From NCBI GenBank assembly GCA_013042375.1, contig JABDQH010000015.1:1-64000 (forward strand): a stretch of DNA of 64,000 bases, written 5' to 3'. The notes under the pieces were generated by a model that made no database searches, had not been told where the DNA came from, and worked only from the letters and a program-made list of their open reading frames with translations. The DNA is from Woeseiaceae bacterium (GTDB taxonomy: Bacteria > Pseudomonadota > Gammaproteobacteria > Steroidobacterales > Woeseiaceae). Both the position numbers and the translations under genes were made by a program. Shown one piece after another: positions 25,601 through 33,282 of this stretch (the first letter of the stretch is position 1; each line of letters begins with the position of its first letter).

Positions 25601-26208
25601 ACCACGTTCTCGCCAGCGGGCGCAACGTAAACATCCTCGTTATGGACACGGAGGTTTACTCGAACACGGGCGGACAGATGTCGAAAGCGACGCCGCTGGG
25701 CGCATCGGCCAAGTTCGCGTCGGCCGGCAAGCGTATCGGCAAGAAAGACCTGGCGCTGCAGGCTATCTCGAGCGGTAATGTCTATGTTGCCCAGGTCGCG
25801 ATGGGTGCCAATCCGCAGCAGACGCTGCTGGCGATGCGCGAGGCCGAGGAGTACAACGGCCCGTCCCTGATCCTCGGCTACAGCCATTGCATCGCACACG
25901 GCTACGACCTGAGAAATGGGCTGCGGCAGCAGCAACTCGCGGTGGCGAGCGGATACTGGCCGCTGATTCGTTACAACCCGGCGCTGCGCGCATCCGGCAA
26001 GAAGCCCTTTGTGCTCGACTCGATTCGCCCGAGCATTCCATTGCAGGATTACGCGTACAACGAGAATCGTTACAAGGTGCTGTTGAAGACGAATCCCGAT
26101 GAGGCCGAGCGGCTCATGCAGATGGCGCAGGAGGCCGTCGACCGCAAGTGGGCGACCTACGAGCACCTGGCGACGCAGGGACCGGCCCAGTTCGAGCAGG
26201 CCGTCTAG
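22639..26208 (+). CDS. nifJ: Pyruvate:ferredoxin (flavodoxin) oxidoreductase NifJ
   Basis: The 1189-aa single-chain enzyme has the full NifJ domain order. Domain I has IYPITPSSPMAESADVW. The gamma domain has FFGLGADGTVGANKNSIKI. Two [4Fe-4S] sites follow, CIQCGNCAFVCPHSVI (from about residue 691) and CTGCNLCVSACPVRSP. The TPP domain has ACAGCGETPYVRL, ATGCSSIYGG, GGDGWAYDIGSGG and DTEVYSNTGGQMSKATP, plus GYSHCIAHG for the last cluster cysteine. It converts pyruvate and CoA to acetyl-CoA, CO2 and reduced ferredoxin. It is coupled to the upstream GltD-like gene and its stop overlaps that of tryptophanase (shared CTAG). This is a second, structurally different POR next to the PorAB/PorGD one. 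Confidence 0.96.
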   Translation: MSEYRAVEGNEAVARVAYAVSEICSIYPITPSSPMAESADVWSALRKENIWGHVPDIIEMQSEAGAAGTAHGSLQTGALTTTFTASQGLMLMLPNMYKVAGELTSTVFHVAARSLAAQALSIFGDHQDVMAARTTGFALLASSSVQAAQDLALIAHASTLKARVPFIHFFDGFRTSHEVDKINLVSEGEIKVMIDDGLVFEHRHRALNPDNPFIRGTAQNPDVYFQGRETVNRFYDATPGIVQEAMERFAVLTGREYELFDYFGDPEAKRVIILMGSGAETVVETINALPEKGIGVVNVRLYRPFSKAHLLEALPDTVRSIAVLDRTKEPGASGEPLYQDVVTALAEASAAGEIGRMPRIIGGRYGLSSKEFTPAMVKAVFDELAKDAPKNHFTIGIKDDVTNTSLEYDAAFQIEGSDVTRAQFFGLGADGTVGANKNSIKIIGENTDLQCQGYFVYDSKKSGSRTVSHLRFGPEPIHAPYLIQSANFIACHTFEQIRTIEVLKDAADGAVFLLNSPYGAAEVWEQLPEPAQKIIVDRNVEMYVIDATAVAREAGMGKRINTIMQACFFALSGVLPREEAIAQIKKAIEKTYSSKGQDVVDKNFAAVDAALDHLHKVDVPKQVTSEVPLQQVVPDDAPEFVREVTAQMMRGHGDDLPVSKFPIDGTYPSATSMYEKGNVSDSVPVWEPDLCIQCGNCAFVCPHSVIRAKFYHESELEAAPDTFPSAPISARGFPETRYSLQVYLEDCTGCNLCVSACPVRSPDEEDKRAINMTDKRPILEKEKNNIEYFEKLAWTDRATVDFSSVRGAQFLQPLFEFPGACAGCGETPYVRLLSQLFGPRLIVANATGCSSIYGGNLPTTPWAKNDEGSGPAWSNSLFEDNAEFGLGMRIAADHHMTIAKELVTQLKEEIGHELADHIVHAGQRVGSELRRQRRRVAMLRKRLEKMLKKREHPKATALLSIIDHLVRRSIWCVGGDGWAYDIGSGGLDHVLASGRNVNILVMDTEVYSNTGGQMSKATPLGASAKFASAGKRIGKKDLALQAISSGNVYVAQVAMGANPQQTLLAMREAEEYNGPSLILGYSHCIAHGYDLRNGLRQQQLAVASGYWPLIRYNPALRASGKKPFVLDSIRPSIPLQDYAYNENRYKVLLKTNPDEAERLMQMAQEAVDRKWATYEHLATQGPAQFEQAV

Positions 26209-27581
26209 CTATCGAGCCACTCGAAGTGCGCCGTGAAGTGCCGCAGGAATTGCGGCGCCGTGGTGATGCGCATGCCACCGATTCCGTCGCGCCGGTCCCA
26301 TACGCGGCCGATGGCCTCGAGCACATAGTCCATGTGGCTCTGCGTGTAGACGCGCCGCGGAATCGCGAGGCGCAGGAGGTCGAGCCTGGCAGGGCGTTCC
26401 TCGTCGGTGTGGGGGTCGAGTCCGAACATCACCGTGCCGATCTCGACGCAGCGGATGCCGGCTTCGAGATACAGCTCGACCGCGAGCGCCTGACCGGGGT
26501 ACTGCAGCGGCTCGATATGCGGCAGGAATCGCCGTGCGTCGAGATACACGGCGTGGCCGCCCGCCGGCGCCATCACCGGGATGCCGGCCTCGCGAAGGTG
26601 CTCGACGACATAGCGCGTCGATAGCAGGCGGTAGTCGAGGTAGTTTTCGTCGAGCGTTTCGCGCAGACCGACGGCGATGGCCTCGAGGTCGCGACCGGCG
26701 AGTCCTCCGTAGGTGGGGAAACCCTCGGTCATGATCAGGATGTTGCGCTCGCGGTGCGCAAGTTCCGCGTCATTGGTACACAGGAATCCGCCGATATTGC
26801 CGAACGAATCTTTTTTCGCCGACATCGTGCAGCCATCGGCATAGCTGAAAGTCTCGCGCGCGATGTCAATCGGTGCTGTATCCGAGTAGCCGTCCTCGCG
26901 GTGCTTGATGAAATTGGAGTTCTCGGCGAAACGACAGGCGTCGATGTAGAAGGGAATGCCGGCCACTTTCGCGATGCGGCTGACTTCGCGGATGTTTGCC
27001 ATCGACACCGGCTGCCCGCCGCCCGAGTTGTTGGTGATCGTGAGCATGATCACCGGGATCTTCTGCGGGCCATGTTCGGCGATGAGTTGTTCGAGCGCCG
27101 CCGTGTCCATGTTGCCCTTGAAGGGGTAGTCCGAGTCGAGGTCGTCGGCCTCGGCGCAGGGCAGGTCCACGGCCTCGCCGCCGACGAATTCGATGTTGCC
27201 GCGGGTCGTGTCGAAGTGCGTGTTGTTCGGCACGATCGAGCCGGGCTTCACCATGACGCCAAACAGGATGTGCTCGGCCGCGCGACCCTGGTGGGTCGGA
27301 ATGACCTGCTCGAAGCCGAAGATATCGCGTACGGTATCGCGAAAGCGGTACCAGCTCCGGGCACCCGCATACGACTCGTCGCCGCGCATCAGCGCGCCCC
27401 AGGCGTCGGACGACATGGCGCTCGTGCCGGAGTCGGTCAGGAGGTCGATAATGACGTCCTCGGCGCGCAGCAGGAACGGGTTGTAATGGGCCTCGCGTAT
27501 CAGCCGCTCGCGCTCCTCGCGCGTCGTCAGCTTGATCGGCTCCACCATCTTGATGCGGAATGGTTCGATAATCGTCTTCAT
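26205..27581 (-). CDS. tnaA: Tryptophanase (beta-eliminating lyase)
   Basis: The 458-aa PLP enzyme aligns well with E. coli TnaA: EPFRIKMVEPIKLTTREER, NPFLLRAEDVIIDLLTDSG, IPTHQGRAAEHILFGV, TNNSGGGQPVSMANI, ACRFAENSNFIKHRE. The PLP-lysine region is MSAKKDSFGNIGG, followed by TEGFPTYGGLAGRD. It degrades L-tryptophan to indole, pyruvate and ammonia. Tyrosine phenol-lyase belongs to the same family and cannot be fully excluded. No TnaB permease or TnaC leader peptide is evident upstream (27582-27696 is short and non-coding). It is convergent with nifJ, whose product could use the pyruvate. Confidence 0.9.
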   Translation of the reverse strand: MKTIIEPFRIKMVEPIKLTTREERERLIREAHYNPFLLRAEDVIIDLLTDSGTSAMSSDAWGALMRGDESYAGARSWYRFRDTVRDIFGFEQVIPTHQGRAAEHILFGVMVKPGSIVPNNTHFDTTRGNIEFVGGEAVDLPCAEADDLDSDYPFKGNMDTAALEQLIAEHGPQKIPVIMLTITNNSGGGQPVSMANIREVSRIAKVAGIPFYIDACRFAENSNFIKHREDGYSDTAPIDIARETFSYADGCTMSAKKDSFGNIGGFLCTNDAELAHRERNILIMTEGFPTYGGLAGRDLEAIAVGLRETLDENYLDYRLLSTRYVVEHLREAGIPVMAPAGGHAVYLDARRFLPHIEPLQYPGQALAVELYLEAGIRCVEIGTVMFGLDPHTDEERPARLDLLRLAIPRRVYTQSHMDYVLEAIGRVWDRRDGIGGMRITTAPQFLRHFTAHFEWLDS

Positions 27582-27696
27582 GTAACGACTCTAGTGCGCT
27601 ATTGCTACACCCGCGATAGGGGAATCTACTGCGGCGACGAACCAGGTGGCGACGGGTGGTAATATGAGCGCCTCAGGCTGGCTGGAGGCGTGACCA

Positions 27697-28011
27697 ATGG
27701 ACATCAGCAACACCGAGAGTATCCCGGGCAAGCGCATCGTCGAATTCTACGGCGTCGTGTCGGGCAACACCGTACGCGCGAAACACATCGGCCGCGACAT
27801 CATGGCCGGTCTCAAGAACATTGTTGGCGGCGAGTTGGCCGGGTATACCGAATTGTTGCAGGACTCGCGCAATGAGGCGACACAACGCATGATGGACCAG
27901 GCGCGCTCGATGGGCGCGAATGCCGTCGTCAACGTGCGCTTCGCAACGAGTTCGATCGCCCAGGGCGCGGCCGAGCTGTTCGCCTACGGGACCGCCGTCA
28001 GGGTCGAGTGA
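27697..28011 (+). CDS. YbjQ/UPF0145 family protein
   Basis: The 104-aa protein matches the YbjQ (UPF0145) family: GVVSGNTVRAKHIGRDIMAG, LKNIVGGELAGYTELLQDSR, then ARSMGANAVVNVRFATSSI and FAYGTAVRVE. Function is unknown; members form small ring-like oligomers. It is the first of three tightly packed genes, with one base between its TGA and the next ATG. The next gene is a membrane-tethered copy of the same domain. Confidence 0.88.
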   Translation: MDISNTESIPGKRIVEFYGVVSGNTVRAKHIGRDIMAGLKNIVGGELAGYTELLQDSRNEATQRMMDQARSMGANAVVNVRFATSSIAQGAAELFAYGTAVRVE

Positions 28012-28012
28012 G

Positions 28013-28528
28013 ATGGACTCGGACACGCTAGAAATAATCAGTGTCTGGCTGAATTACGGCTTTCCGGTCCTGCTGATCCTGCTGGCTTACTTCATCGGCA
28101 CGATCATCGAGAAACGGCACTTTCGCAACATTCGCGCGCGCGAGAAGATCAATCGGGAATACCCGGTCGTGAGTCTCGACACGATGCCCGAGGACTGGAA
28201 CGCAACGGCGTCGACCCTGGTCACGGGCAGCGTCGTCATCTCGCTCGACTACTTCAAGCGCGTGATCGCCGGTTTGCGCGCCATCGTGGGCGGCCGCATC
28301 AAGACCTACGAACCGCTCCTCGAGCGCGCGCGTCGCGAGGCCGTACTGCGCATGACCGAGTCGGCGCGACGCCAGGGCTACGATGCAATATTCAACGTGC
28401 GCCTCGAAACCTCACGTCTCGCCAACTCGCGCGGTGATGGCAATGGAACGGCAGGCGTCGAGATGCTGGCGTTCGGCACGGCGGTCAGGCGCGACTCACG
28501 GTTTGCGCCGGTCGCGGATCGCATTTGA
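28013..28528 (+). CDS. Membrane-anchored YbjQ-like domain protein
   Basis: Starting at ATG 28013, one base after the upstream stop, the 171-aa protein has an N-terminal membrane helix (LNYGFPVLLILLAYFIGTII). A YbjQ-like domain follows: SVVISLDYFKRVIAGLRAIV, GGRIKTYEPLLERAR, then ARRQGYDAIFNVRLETSRL and EMLAFGTAVRR. It looks like a duplicated, membrane-tethered version of the upstream protein, and the two may interact. Its TGA overlaps the TTG start of the M48 peptidase gene. Confidence 0.75.
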   Translation: MDSDTLEIISVWLNYGFPVLLILLAYFIGTIIEKRHFRNIRAREKINREYPVVSLDTMPEDWNATASTLVTGSVVISLDYFKRVIAGLRAIVGGRIKTYEPLLERARREAVLRMTESARRQGYDAIFNVRLETSRLANSRGDGNGTAGVEMLAFGTAVRRDSRFAPVADRI

Positions 28529-29334
28529 AGTTCGTTTCGCGTCAGCCCCGCGAGGGGATCAACGTCAGCGACACGCACCCCCTCGTCGAAGCCGGCACGC
28601 TCGTCGCGGGTTTGACGGCGATCTTCCTGCTCTTTGCCGTCGTGCTGATATTCCTTATCGACCTCGCGTTGTACTTCGTGCCGCCCGACAAGGAAGCAGC
28701 GCTGTTTCGCGACTGGCTGCCGGACGACCTCGTGACGGTCTCGCCGGCCGACACGCGCCTCGACGAGACCCAGCGCGTTCTCGATCGCATGGCATTCCAC
28801 TGGGGTGACGCACCCTATGCATTTCGACTCGAGATCGACGCTTCTGAACTTGCCAATGCGATGGCATTGCCCGGCGGCCTGATCGTCGTGACTGAAGGAC
28901 TGCTGGCCCAGGTGGAGTCGGAGAACGAGCTCGCGTTCGTGCTCGGCCACGAACTCGGGCACTACCGCAACCGGGATCACCTGCGGGCACTCGGGCGCGG
29001 CATCGTTTTTTCCGTGGTTCTCGCCGCGGTAACGGGCGACGATGCGTCCAATCTTGGTATCAACGTCGCCGATCTCGCGCTGCGCAGCTTCAGTCGCAAG
29101 CAGGAACTCGCGGCCGACGAATTCGGCCTCGAGCTCGTGTACACGAACTATGGCCACGTCAACGAGGCGTGGCGCCTGTTCGATCGCTGGGACGACGGCG
29201 ACCGCTCGTTGCTCGATATCGTGAGCTACACGTCGACCCACCCGCAGCCCGGCAATCGTGTCGACAGCCTCGAACAGCTCGCCCGCGACCGGGGTTGGCC
29301 GACAAGCGGTCCGGTGACGGCGCTGAGCTGGTAG
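28525..29334 (+). CDS. M48-family zinc metallopeptidase, membrane-anchored
   Basis: The 269-aa protein starts at TTG 28525, overlapping the upstream stop. It has one strong transmembrane segment (LFAVVLIFLIDLALYFV, about residues 38-54). The zinc site is HELGHYRNRDH, with the third ligand likely the Glu in KQELAADEFGLEL. M48 peptidases such as HtpX and Oma1/LoiP act in membrane protein quality control. The grouping with soluble and membrane YbjQ proteins suggests a shared stress or envelope function. Confidence 0.85.
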   Translation: MKFVSRQPREGINVSDTHPLVEAGTLVAGLTAIFLLFAVVLIFLIDLALYFVPPDKEAALFRDWLPDDLVTVSPADTRLDETQRVLDRMAFHWGDAPYAFRLEIDASELANAMALPGGLIVVTEGLLAQVESENELAFVLGHELGHYRNRDHLRALGRGIVFSVVLAAVTGDDASNLGINVADLALRSFSRKQELAADEFGLELVYTNYGHVNEAWRLFDRWDDGDRSLLDIVSYTSTHPQPGNRVDSLEQLARDRGWPTSGPVTALSW

Positions 29335-29416
29335 CGAGGAGGGCTTGGTTGAACCTGTAGAGGCAGTCGAATACGCCTACATAAAACAGCATGTTAGCTT
29401 GTATTCTTGAGCTGAT

Positions 29417-32089
29417 ATGTCAGAATTGAAAATCGCAATGACAAATCCGATCAACACCGACAACGGCAATCAGCATCGCAAACCGCGCGTCGGGGAACGG
29501 ACTCGCGGCGCGGTCGACGCGATGCAAACCAAGTTTGCCGTCGGCGTCCAGAACCTCGACCCGCACGATCACCTCGCCCAGTTACAGTCGAATATCGACG
29601 AGTTGCCCGACGCGGCCGGCGTCGATGCGGCATTCGTCGCCCTGATCTCGGAAGACGGGGTCGGGATCGAGACGGTCCTGTTCGCGAAGACCGGATTCGC
29701 ACGATGCCGTCCCGATCAACTGGCTGGCGAGAAACTCGACGACTGGCCCTGGCTATGCCACCGCCTCGGACACCTGCGCGTCGTCGAGGTCGCCGACACC
29801 ATGGGTGGGCCGCAGGCAGCCACTGACGATCTCGAACGGCTCAACGAGCTGCACCTGGGTTCCTTACTGCTCATCGGCTTTTCGGTGGACGGCGAAATCG
29901 CCGGTTTCCTCGGTATTGCAAACGAGCTCGCCGTCGAAAGCTGGGACGCGAACCTCAACCTGCTCATGAAGCTGTTCGGTTCGTCGCTGGCGTCCGGTCT
30001 CGAGCGCGTGCGCGGCAAACTCATCCTCGAGGAACTGGAAGAGCGCAATGCGCTGATCGCGACGACGGCCAACGACGGTATCTGGGATTTTGACGGCGAA
30101 GCCAAACACGTAAACCTGTCGCGGCGCTGGAAGATGATGCTCGGTTACGATCCGGACGACGACGATGTCAAGCTGGACTGGTACAAGCTTGTGCACCCGG
30201 ACGATATCGCGCGCGTGCAGGCGCGCATGCGCGAGCATCTCGAGGGCAAGACGCCGTTCTTCGAGTCCGTGCATCGCATGAAGCACCAGAGGGGCGAATG
30301 GCGCTGGATGCAGAGCCGCGCCAAGGGCATCGTCGACGACAATGGCCGGCTGATCAGGCTCCTCGGGGCAGAAACCGACATCACCGAACGCAAGCTCTAC
30401 GAGGACGCGCTCTTCCGCGAAAAAGAAAGTGCGCAGATTACGCTGCAATCGATTGGAGACGGCGTCATCACGACGGATTCGAGTTTCAATGTCGAGTACG
30501 TCAATCCCGTCGCCGAAGAGCTAACCGGCTGGAGAGTCGATGATGCGAGCGGTCGCCCGATCGACGAGATCTTTCGCGGTTTTCACGAGGAGACCTGCGA
30601 GCCACTCGAGAATCCGCTTGCCGTCGCGATGCGCCGCGAGCGCCCCATCAAGTCGGTGCGCCCGACACTGCTGATACGCCGCGACGGCAACGAGCTGTAC
30701 ATCGAGAGCACGGCGTCGCCGATTCGGGACGGCAAGGGCGCGGTGACGGGAGGCGTGCTCGTGTTCCATGACGTCTCCGAGTCCCGGGATCTGAACCGGC
30801 GGCTCAGCTACCATGCCAGCCACGATATCCTCACCGGGCTTGTCAACCGCACCGAGTTCGAGAATCGCGTCGAAAGGGCGCTCAAGAGCGCCAAGGCACG
30901 CGAGACCTCGTACGCGCTCCTGTACCTCGACCTCGACCAGTTCAAGATCGTCAATGATTCCTGTGGCCACAGTGCCGGCGATGCGCTGCTCGGCCAGCTG
31001 GGCACGTTGCTCAAGGCGAAGATTCGCTGGCGGGACACGCTGGCGCGCCTCGGCGGCGACGAGTTCGGCGTGCTGCTGGAAAGCTGCAGCCTGGATGAGG
31101 CGATGGGTACCGCCGAGACGCTGCGCATGGCAATCGGCGACTACAAGTTCGTCTGGGAAGACAGGGCGTTCAGGCTTGGCGTGAGTATCGGTGTCGTGCC
31201 GATCTCGGCCGAAAACGAAGACGTAGCGGGGTTGCTGACGGCCGCGGACAGTGCCTGCGCGGCGGCTAAGGAAGCCGGCCGTAACCGCATCCATAGTTTC
31301 CAGGAAAACGATATAGACCTGATGCGCCGGCGTCGCGAAATGCAGTGGGCGGCACGCATCAACAATGCACTCGAGGAAGACCGCTTCGAGCTGTTCCGCC
31401 AGACCATCCAGCCGCTCCAGACCGAAGAGCACGGTGCGCATTACGAGATCCTGCTGCGTATGCGCGACGAGAGCGGCGGCATCATTTCGCCCGGGTTGTT
31501 CATCGAGGCAGCGGAACGCTATGGCATAACGCCGAAGATCGATCGCTGGGTCCTGCGCAGCGCGTTTCGCTGGCTGGTTTCCGAAGCCGACGAACGCGAG
31601 CGCCTGGCGCTGTGTTCGATCAATCTCTCAGGACAGAGTCTCGCCGACGAGAAGTTCCTGCCCTTCGTCATCGACCAGTTCCAGATGAGCGGGATCGATG
31701 CAACCAAGATCTGTTTCGAGATCACGGAAACGGCAGCTATCGCCAGTTATTCGCAGGCCAACCGCTTCATCAATGCGCTCAAGGAACTCGGCTGCAAGTT
31801 CGCACTCGACGACTTCGGCACCGGCCTGTCTTCATTCGGTTATCTCAAGCACTTCCCCGTGGACTTCCTCAAAATCGACGGCAGCTTCGTCAAGGAGATA
31901 CTGCATGATCCGATCGACCGCGAGATGGTACGTTCGATTAATGAAATCGGTCACCTTACCGGCAAACAGACTATCGCCGAATTCGCGGAAAACGAAGAGA
32001 TCATCACGATGCTCAAGGGCATGGGCATCGACTACGCGCAGGGTTACGGCGTATCCGAACCCAAGCGCGTGACGCGCGCGGTTGCTTGA
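29417..32089 (+). CDS. GAF-PAS-PAS-GGDEF-EAL cyclic-di-GMP enzyme
   Basis: The 890-aa soluble protein has an N-terminal GAF-like domain (about residues 40-205), a PAS/PAC pair ending GAETDITERKLYEDAL (about 205-335), and a second PAS (about 340-465) ending VFHDVSESRDLNRRL. The GGDEF domain has an intact GGDEF at residues 546-550. In the EAL domain the signature is YEILLRM (E677) and the other key motifs are present: SINLSGQSL, FEITETAAI, DDFGTGLSSF, KIDGSFVKE and AEFAENEE. Both cyclase and phosphodiesterase activities are therefore possible, controlled by the GAF/PAS sensors. No membrane segment. It is a single gene. Confidence 0.92.
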   Translation: MSELKIAMTNPINTDNGNQHRKPRVGERTRGAVDAMQTKFAVGVQNLDPHDHLAQLQSNIDELPDAAGVDAAFVALISEDGVGIETVLFAKTGFARCRPDQLAGEKLDDWPWLCHRLGHLRVVEVADTMGGPQAATDDLERLNELHLGSLLLIGFSVDGEIAGFLGIANELAVESWDANLNLLMKLFGSSLASGLERVRGKLILEELEERNALIATTANDGIWDFDGEAKHVNLSRRWKMMLGYDPDDDDVKLDWYKLVHPDDIARVQARMREHLEGKTPFFESVHRMKHQRGEWRWMQSRAKGIVDDNGRLIRLLGAETDITERKLYEDALFREKESAQITLQSIGDGVITTDSSFNVEYVNPVAEELTGWRVDDASGRPIDEIFRGFHEETCEPLENPLAVAMRRERPIKSVRPTLLIRRDGNELYIESTASPIRDGKGAVTGGVLVFHDVSESRDLNRRLSYHASHDILTGLVNRTEFENRVERALKSAKARETSYALLYLDLDQFKIVNDSCGHSAGDALLGQLGTLLKAKIRWRDTLARLGGDEFGVLLESCSLDEAMGTAETLRMAIGDYKFVWEDRAFRLGVSIGVVPISAENEDVAGLLTAADSACAAAKEAGRNRIHSFQENDIDLMRRRREMQWAARINNALEEDRFELFRQTIQPLQTEEHGAHYEILLRMRDESGGIISPGLFIEAAERYGITPKIDRWVLRSAFRWLVSEADERERLALCSINLSGQSLADEKFLPFVIDQFQMSGIDATKICFEITETAAIASYSQANRFINALKELGCKFALDDFGTGLSSFGYLKHFPVDFLKIDGSFVKEILHDPIDREMVRSINEIGHLTGKQTIAEFAENEEIITMLKGMGIDYAQGYGVSEPKRVTRAVA

Positions 32090-32215
32090 GACGCACAGCA
32101 GCAGCAGGCTCGCTCGTGGCTCCATTTCTGTCTTTAACTTACTGATTTGGAAATTATTACTTAGTAGTTACTGTATACAATAACAGGTCTTCGTTCCTTC
32201 CCTTTGGAGACGCCC

Positions 32216-33193
32216 ATGAAGCCTGTTGCGACCGCCGGCCCCGACCTCGTTTCTATCGAGGAACTCGACAAGCGTATTCTCGATCTCTGCACACGCATCA
32301 ACGTTGCGACCTATGAACTGCTGCTGATTCGCGAGTTCGAGGAGCGCGCCGGATTCCTTAAATGGGGCCTTCAGAACTGTTCCGAGTGGCTCGCCTGGCG
32401 CTGCGATCTGTCGATGACGACGGCGCGAGAAAAGGTGCGCGTTGCACGAGCGCGGAAGGACCTGCCGCTCGAGGCCGGCGAACTCGTCGAGAAGGCACTC
32501 GATCGGGCGCGAGATGGCGAATGCCTCCAGGTTCCGGATCTCGTCGACACGTCGTGGTTGACGCGCCAGGCCGATGCGTTCGTCACATTGTTCAAGGAAT
32601 ACCTGCAAGACAATACTGATAAGGCCGCTGGCGGCTCAGACAATTATCTCGTCACGATCCACGTCGATCAGTCGGGACTCGCGGGTAATGAGGGTCGCTC
32701 AGCTCTGCCGATCGAGTCAGTAAAGCGCCTGTGCTGCGACAGCCAGGCAGTCGTTCTGACCGAGGCGGCCGGCCAGCCTTTGAGCATCGGTCGCAAGAGC
32801 CGCATCGTCCCCCGGCCCGTTGAACGTGCGGTCAGGGCACGCGACCATGACCGTTGCGTATTCCCGGGCTGCGAGAACCGGCGCTTCCTGCACTGCCATC
32901 ATATTGAGCACTGGGCAAGCGGCGGGGAAACGTCACTCGATAACCTGATGCTGCTGTGCACCAAGCACCACGCGCTCGTACACGAGGGTGGCTTCAGGAT
33001 CGAGAAGAACTACCTGGATCGCTGGCACTTCGTACGCCTCGACGGCATCGCGGTTCCTGACTGCGGCTATCACTCGCGCGACATGATCGATGACGCTGTT
33101 TCCACAGCGTACGAAAATCCTCCCGCGGGAGGATTGTTGAGCAATGCGGAAAAAATGGTCAGGGAAGAACCGCCGCCAGCGTCTCTTCACTAG
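32216..33193 (+). CDS. HNH endonuclease of the DUF222/13E12 family with an internal deletion
   Basis: From ATG 32216 the protein has 325 aa. The N-terminus (SIEELDKRILDLCTRINVAT, then WLAWRCDLSMTTAREKVRVA) is the start of a DUF222 domain. The C-terminus is a clean HNH nuclease domain: RCVFPGCENRRFLHCHHIEH then GGETSLDNLMLLCTKHHALVH. Family members are usually over 400 aa. Here KVRVARARKDLPLEAGELVE appears to fuse the early KVRVA-ALKxLP segment directly to the later ELPLETGELVEKAL segment, dropping roughly 100 residues of the DUF222 core in frame near 32450-32475. The HNH site is intact. These genes are often multicopy and mobile-like. AT-rich sequence at 32130-32190 probably holds the promoter. 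Confidence 0.8.
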   Translation: MKPVATAGPDLVSIEELDKRILDLCTRINVATYELLLIREFEERAGFLKWGLQNCSEWLAWRCDLSMTTAREKVRVARARKDLPLEAGELVEKALDRARDGECLQVPDLVDTSWLTRQADAFVTLFKEYLQDNTDKAAGGSDNYLVTIHVDQSGLAGNEGRSALPIESVKRLCCDSQAVVLTEAAGQPLSIGRKSRIVPRPVERAVRARDHDRCVFPGCENRRFLHCHHIEHWASGGETSLDNLMLLCTKHHALVHEGGFRIEKNYLDRWHFVRLDGIAVPDCGYHSRDMIDDAVSTAYENPPAGGLLSNAEKMVREEPPPASLH

Positions 33194-33282
33194 CTTCAGT
33201 GGCCCAAGGTCGGAATCTCATTGTTCTTGACGTCTGTGGTGCTGCGGGACGGGCGAGGCTGGGTCAGGACTGGACTCGGCCA

